Source of the DNA: Desulfosarcina sp.
GTDB lineage: Bacteria; Desulfobacterota; Desulfobacteria; Desulfobacterales; Desulfosarcinaceae
Direction: 5' to 3'
NCBI GenBank assembly: GCA_018224455.1
Contig: JAGTUY010000169.1
Span: 1-6,883, forward strand
DNA length: 6,883 nt
The notes below the pieces were generated by a model. That model was not told the origin of the DNA. It did not search any database and saw only the letters and a program-made list of their open reading frames with translations. A program made the translations under genes and the position numbers. Positions 6,180 through 6,883 of the stretch are shown here, piece after piece. Position 1 is the stretch's first letter. Each line of letters opens with the position of its first letter.

Positions 6180-6883
6180 ATGGATCCGGCCATGCCCACC
6201 GCCACCGATCGGATGGTCCGGGAGTTGATGGACCATCTGGCCGTCGCCGACCCGAAAGCCGCCCACCGGATGCTCGGCCATCTAAACGGTTCAGATCACC
6301 CTCCGGACGTCCACCGCCTCAGCCGGGTGGTGGATGAGGTGATTGAAGCCCTGGCCGTTGAACGCTCCTACGGGCGGGACCTGGCCGACGGGATGGGCCG
6401 GATGCTGGCGGCCGGTCGCCTGGTCAATCTGGACCGATACCGCCGCCTGGTAAAAACGGCCGCCGCCAGAGGTCCTGCCCTGGCCGCTATTTTTGCCCGG
6501 CACCTGGTACCGGTGCTGGTCTGCGGCGATGACCACCTCGCCGACCGGTTCGGGGAAACCACCCGGATCATGCTGCAAAAGGGCACCTACACCCTCAAGG
6601 CCCCGCTGGAGAGCCTCTCCGCCCTGATCGGAGAAAAGGACCTGGCCTGTGCCCACGCCTTTCTCGATCTTCTGTCCATCACCTATGCTTTGGAAACCTC
6701 TTACAACCGGACGGTTTACCTGACGCACACCCTGCCCCGTGCCGTGGACGGCTTTGCCCGTTCCCGCCGGTTATGGCAGATCCGGGGGTTGGCGCGCATC
6801 ATGCGTTTGGATGAGCGCCTGGCCGACAACTGCCTCGACGGGTTGGCCTCAGGCCTGGGTCTGCTGTCGGAATCGGCATTGAA
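6180..6883 (+). CDS. N-terminal part of a probable CbbO/NorD-like partner protein, 3'-truncated
   Basis: An uninterrupted frame runs from the ATG at 6180-6182 to the right edge (234 codons) with no stop. It starts one base after the AAA+ gene's stop, so the two genes form an operon. The protein begins MDPAMPTATDRMVRELMD; a second ATG at 6192 is an alternative start. The sequence is rich in Leu, Ala and Arg and looks wholly helical, with repeating LA/GL-type helices such as RGLARIMRLDERLADN (about 207-222), in the manner of HEAT-like repeats. There is no signal peptide or membrane segment. CbbQ/NorQ ATPases are normally followed by a large protein (about 600-800 residues in CbbO/NorD) whose VWA domain with its MIDAS motif is C-terminal. 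That part would lie beyond the window, so the assignment rests on context rather than on a seen domain. GC-rich third positions match the upstream gene. Confidence 0.75.
   Translation, partial: MDPAMPTATDRMVRELMDHLAVADPKAAHRMLGHLNGSDHPPDVHRLSRVVDEVIEALAVERSYGRDLADGMGRMLAAGRLVNLDRYRRLVKTAAARGPALAAIFARHLVPVLVCGDDHLADRFGETTRIMLQKGTYTLKAPLESLSALIGEKDLACAHAFLDLLSITYALETSYNRTVYLTHTLPRAVDGFARSRRLWQIRGLARIMRLDERLADNCLDGLASGLGLLSESAL

Noticed and set aside
5252..6205. A 317-codon open frame on the minus strand opposite the AAA+ gene
   Set aside because: It lies almost wholly antisense to a well-conserved AAA+ ATPase with every motif in place. Its own translation is Gly/Val/His/Gln-rich low-complexity sequence without domains, as expected from a GC-rich antisense shadow.
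6291..6728. A 145-codon minus-strand frame at the right end
   Set aside because: It is opposite the continuous plus-strand frame that starts at 6180, which is coupled to the AAA+ gene. Its composition is Gly/Gln/Val-rich shadow sequence.

Overview
The window looks like ordinary chromosome from a Gram-negative bacterium. It is moderately GC-rich, has coding density above 90%, and shows no mobile elements, tRNA/rRNA genes or CRISPR arrays. BamD, the outer-membrane assembly lipoprotein, requires a diderm host. The full RSH protein with a KxKD synthetase motif, the zinc-ribbon L28, the PurN subtype with an internal insertion, and a TraB/PrgY-like membrane protein together suggest a deltaproteobacterial (Desulfobacterota-type) lineage. 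That placement is inference from protein flavour, not a database result.

Layout, left to right. (1) 1-1543, plus strand: the C-terminal three quarters of a RelA/SpoT-family (p)ppGpp enzyme, cut by the left window edge. (2) 3028-1540, minus strand: trxA (thioredoxin), bamD (OM assembly lipoprotein) and rpmB (ribosomal protein L28), spaced by 134 and 155 bases. They could be one transcript read from a strong trxA promoter. A GC-rich hairpin lies between trxA and bamD. (3) 3223-4026, plus strand: purN, divergent from trxA; the two genes have back-to-back promoters, each with a perfect TTGACA -35 box. (4) 5192-4023, minus strand: a TraB/PrgY-family protein with four C-terminal membrane segments. 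Its sigma70-like promoter lies inside the longest open frame, which settles the start codon. (5) 5366 to the right edge, plus strand: a CbbQ/NorQ-type MoxR AAA+ ATPase, and one base after its stop a second, right-truncated gene. That gene is probably the large VWA-type partner (CbbO/NorD class), but its VWA domain would lie outside the window.

Functionally this is mostly housekeeping: stringent response, ribosome, envelope biogenesis, redox and purine synthesis. The less ordinary part is the right end, where an AAA+ remodelling ATPase and its putative partner occur with no visible client such as RuBisCO or nitric oxide reductase. The most striking structural details are two tail-to-tail gene pairs whose stop codons interlock in palindromic tetranucleotides (CTAG and TTAA), and a perfect 9-bp inverted repeat just upstream of the AAA+ gene. 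No clearly new biological system is visible. No gap longer than about 200 bases lacks a gene.
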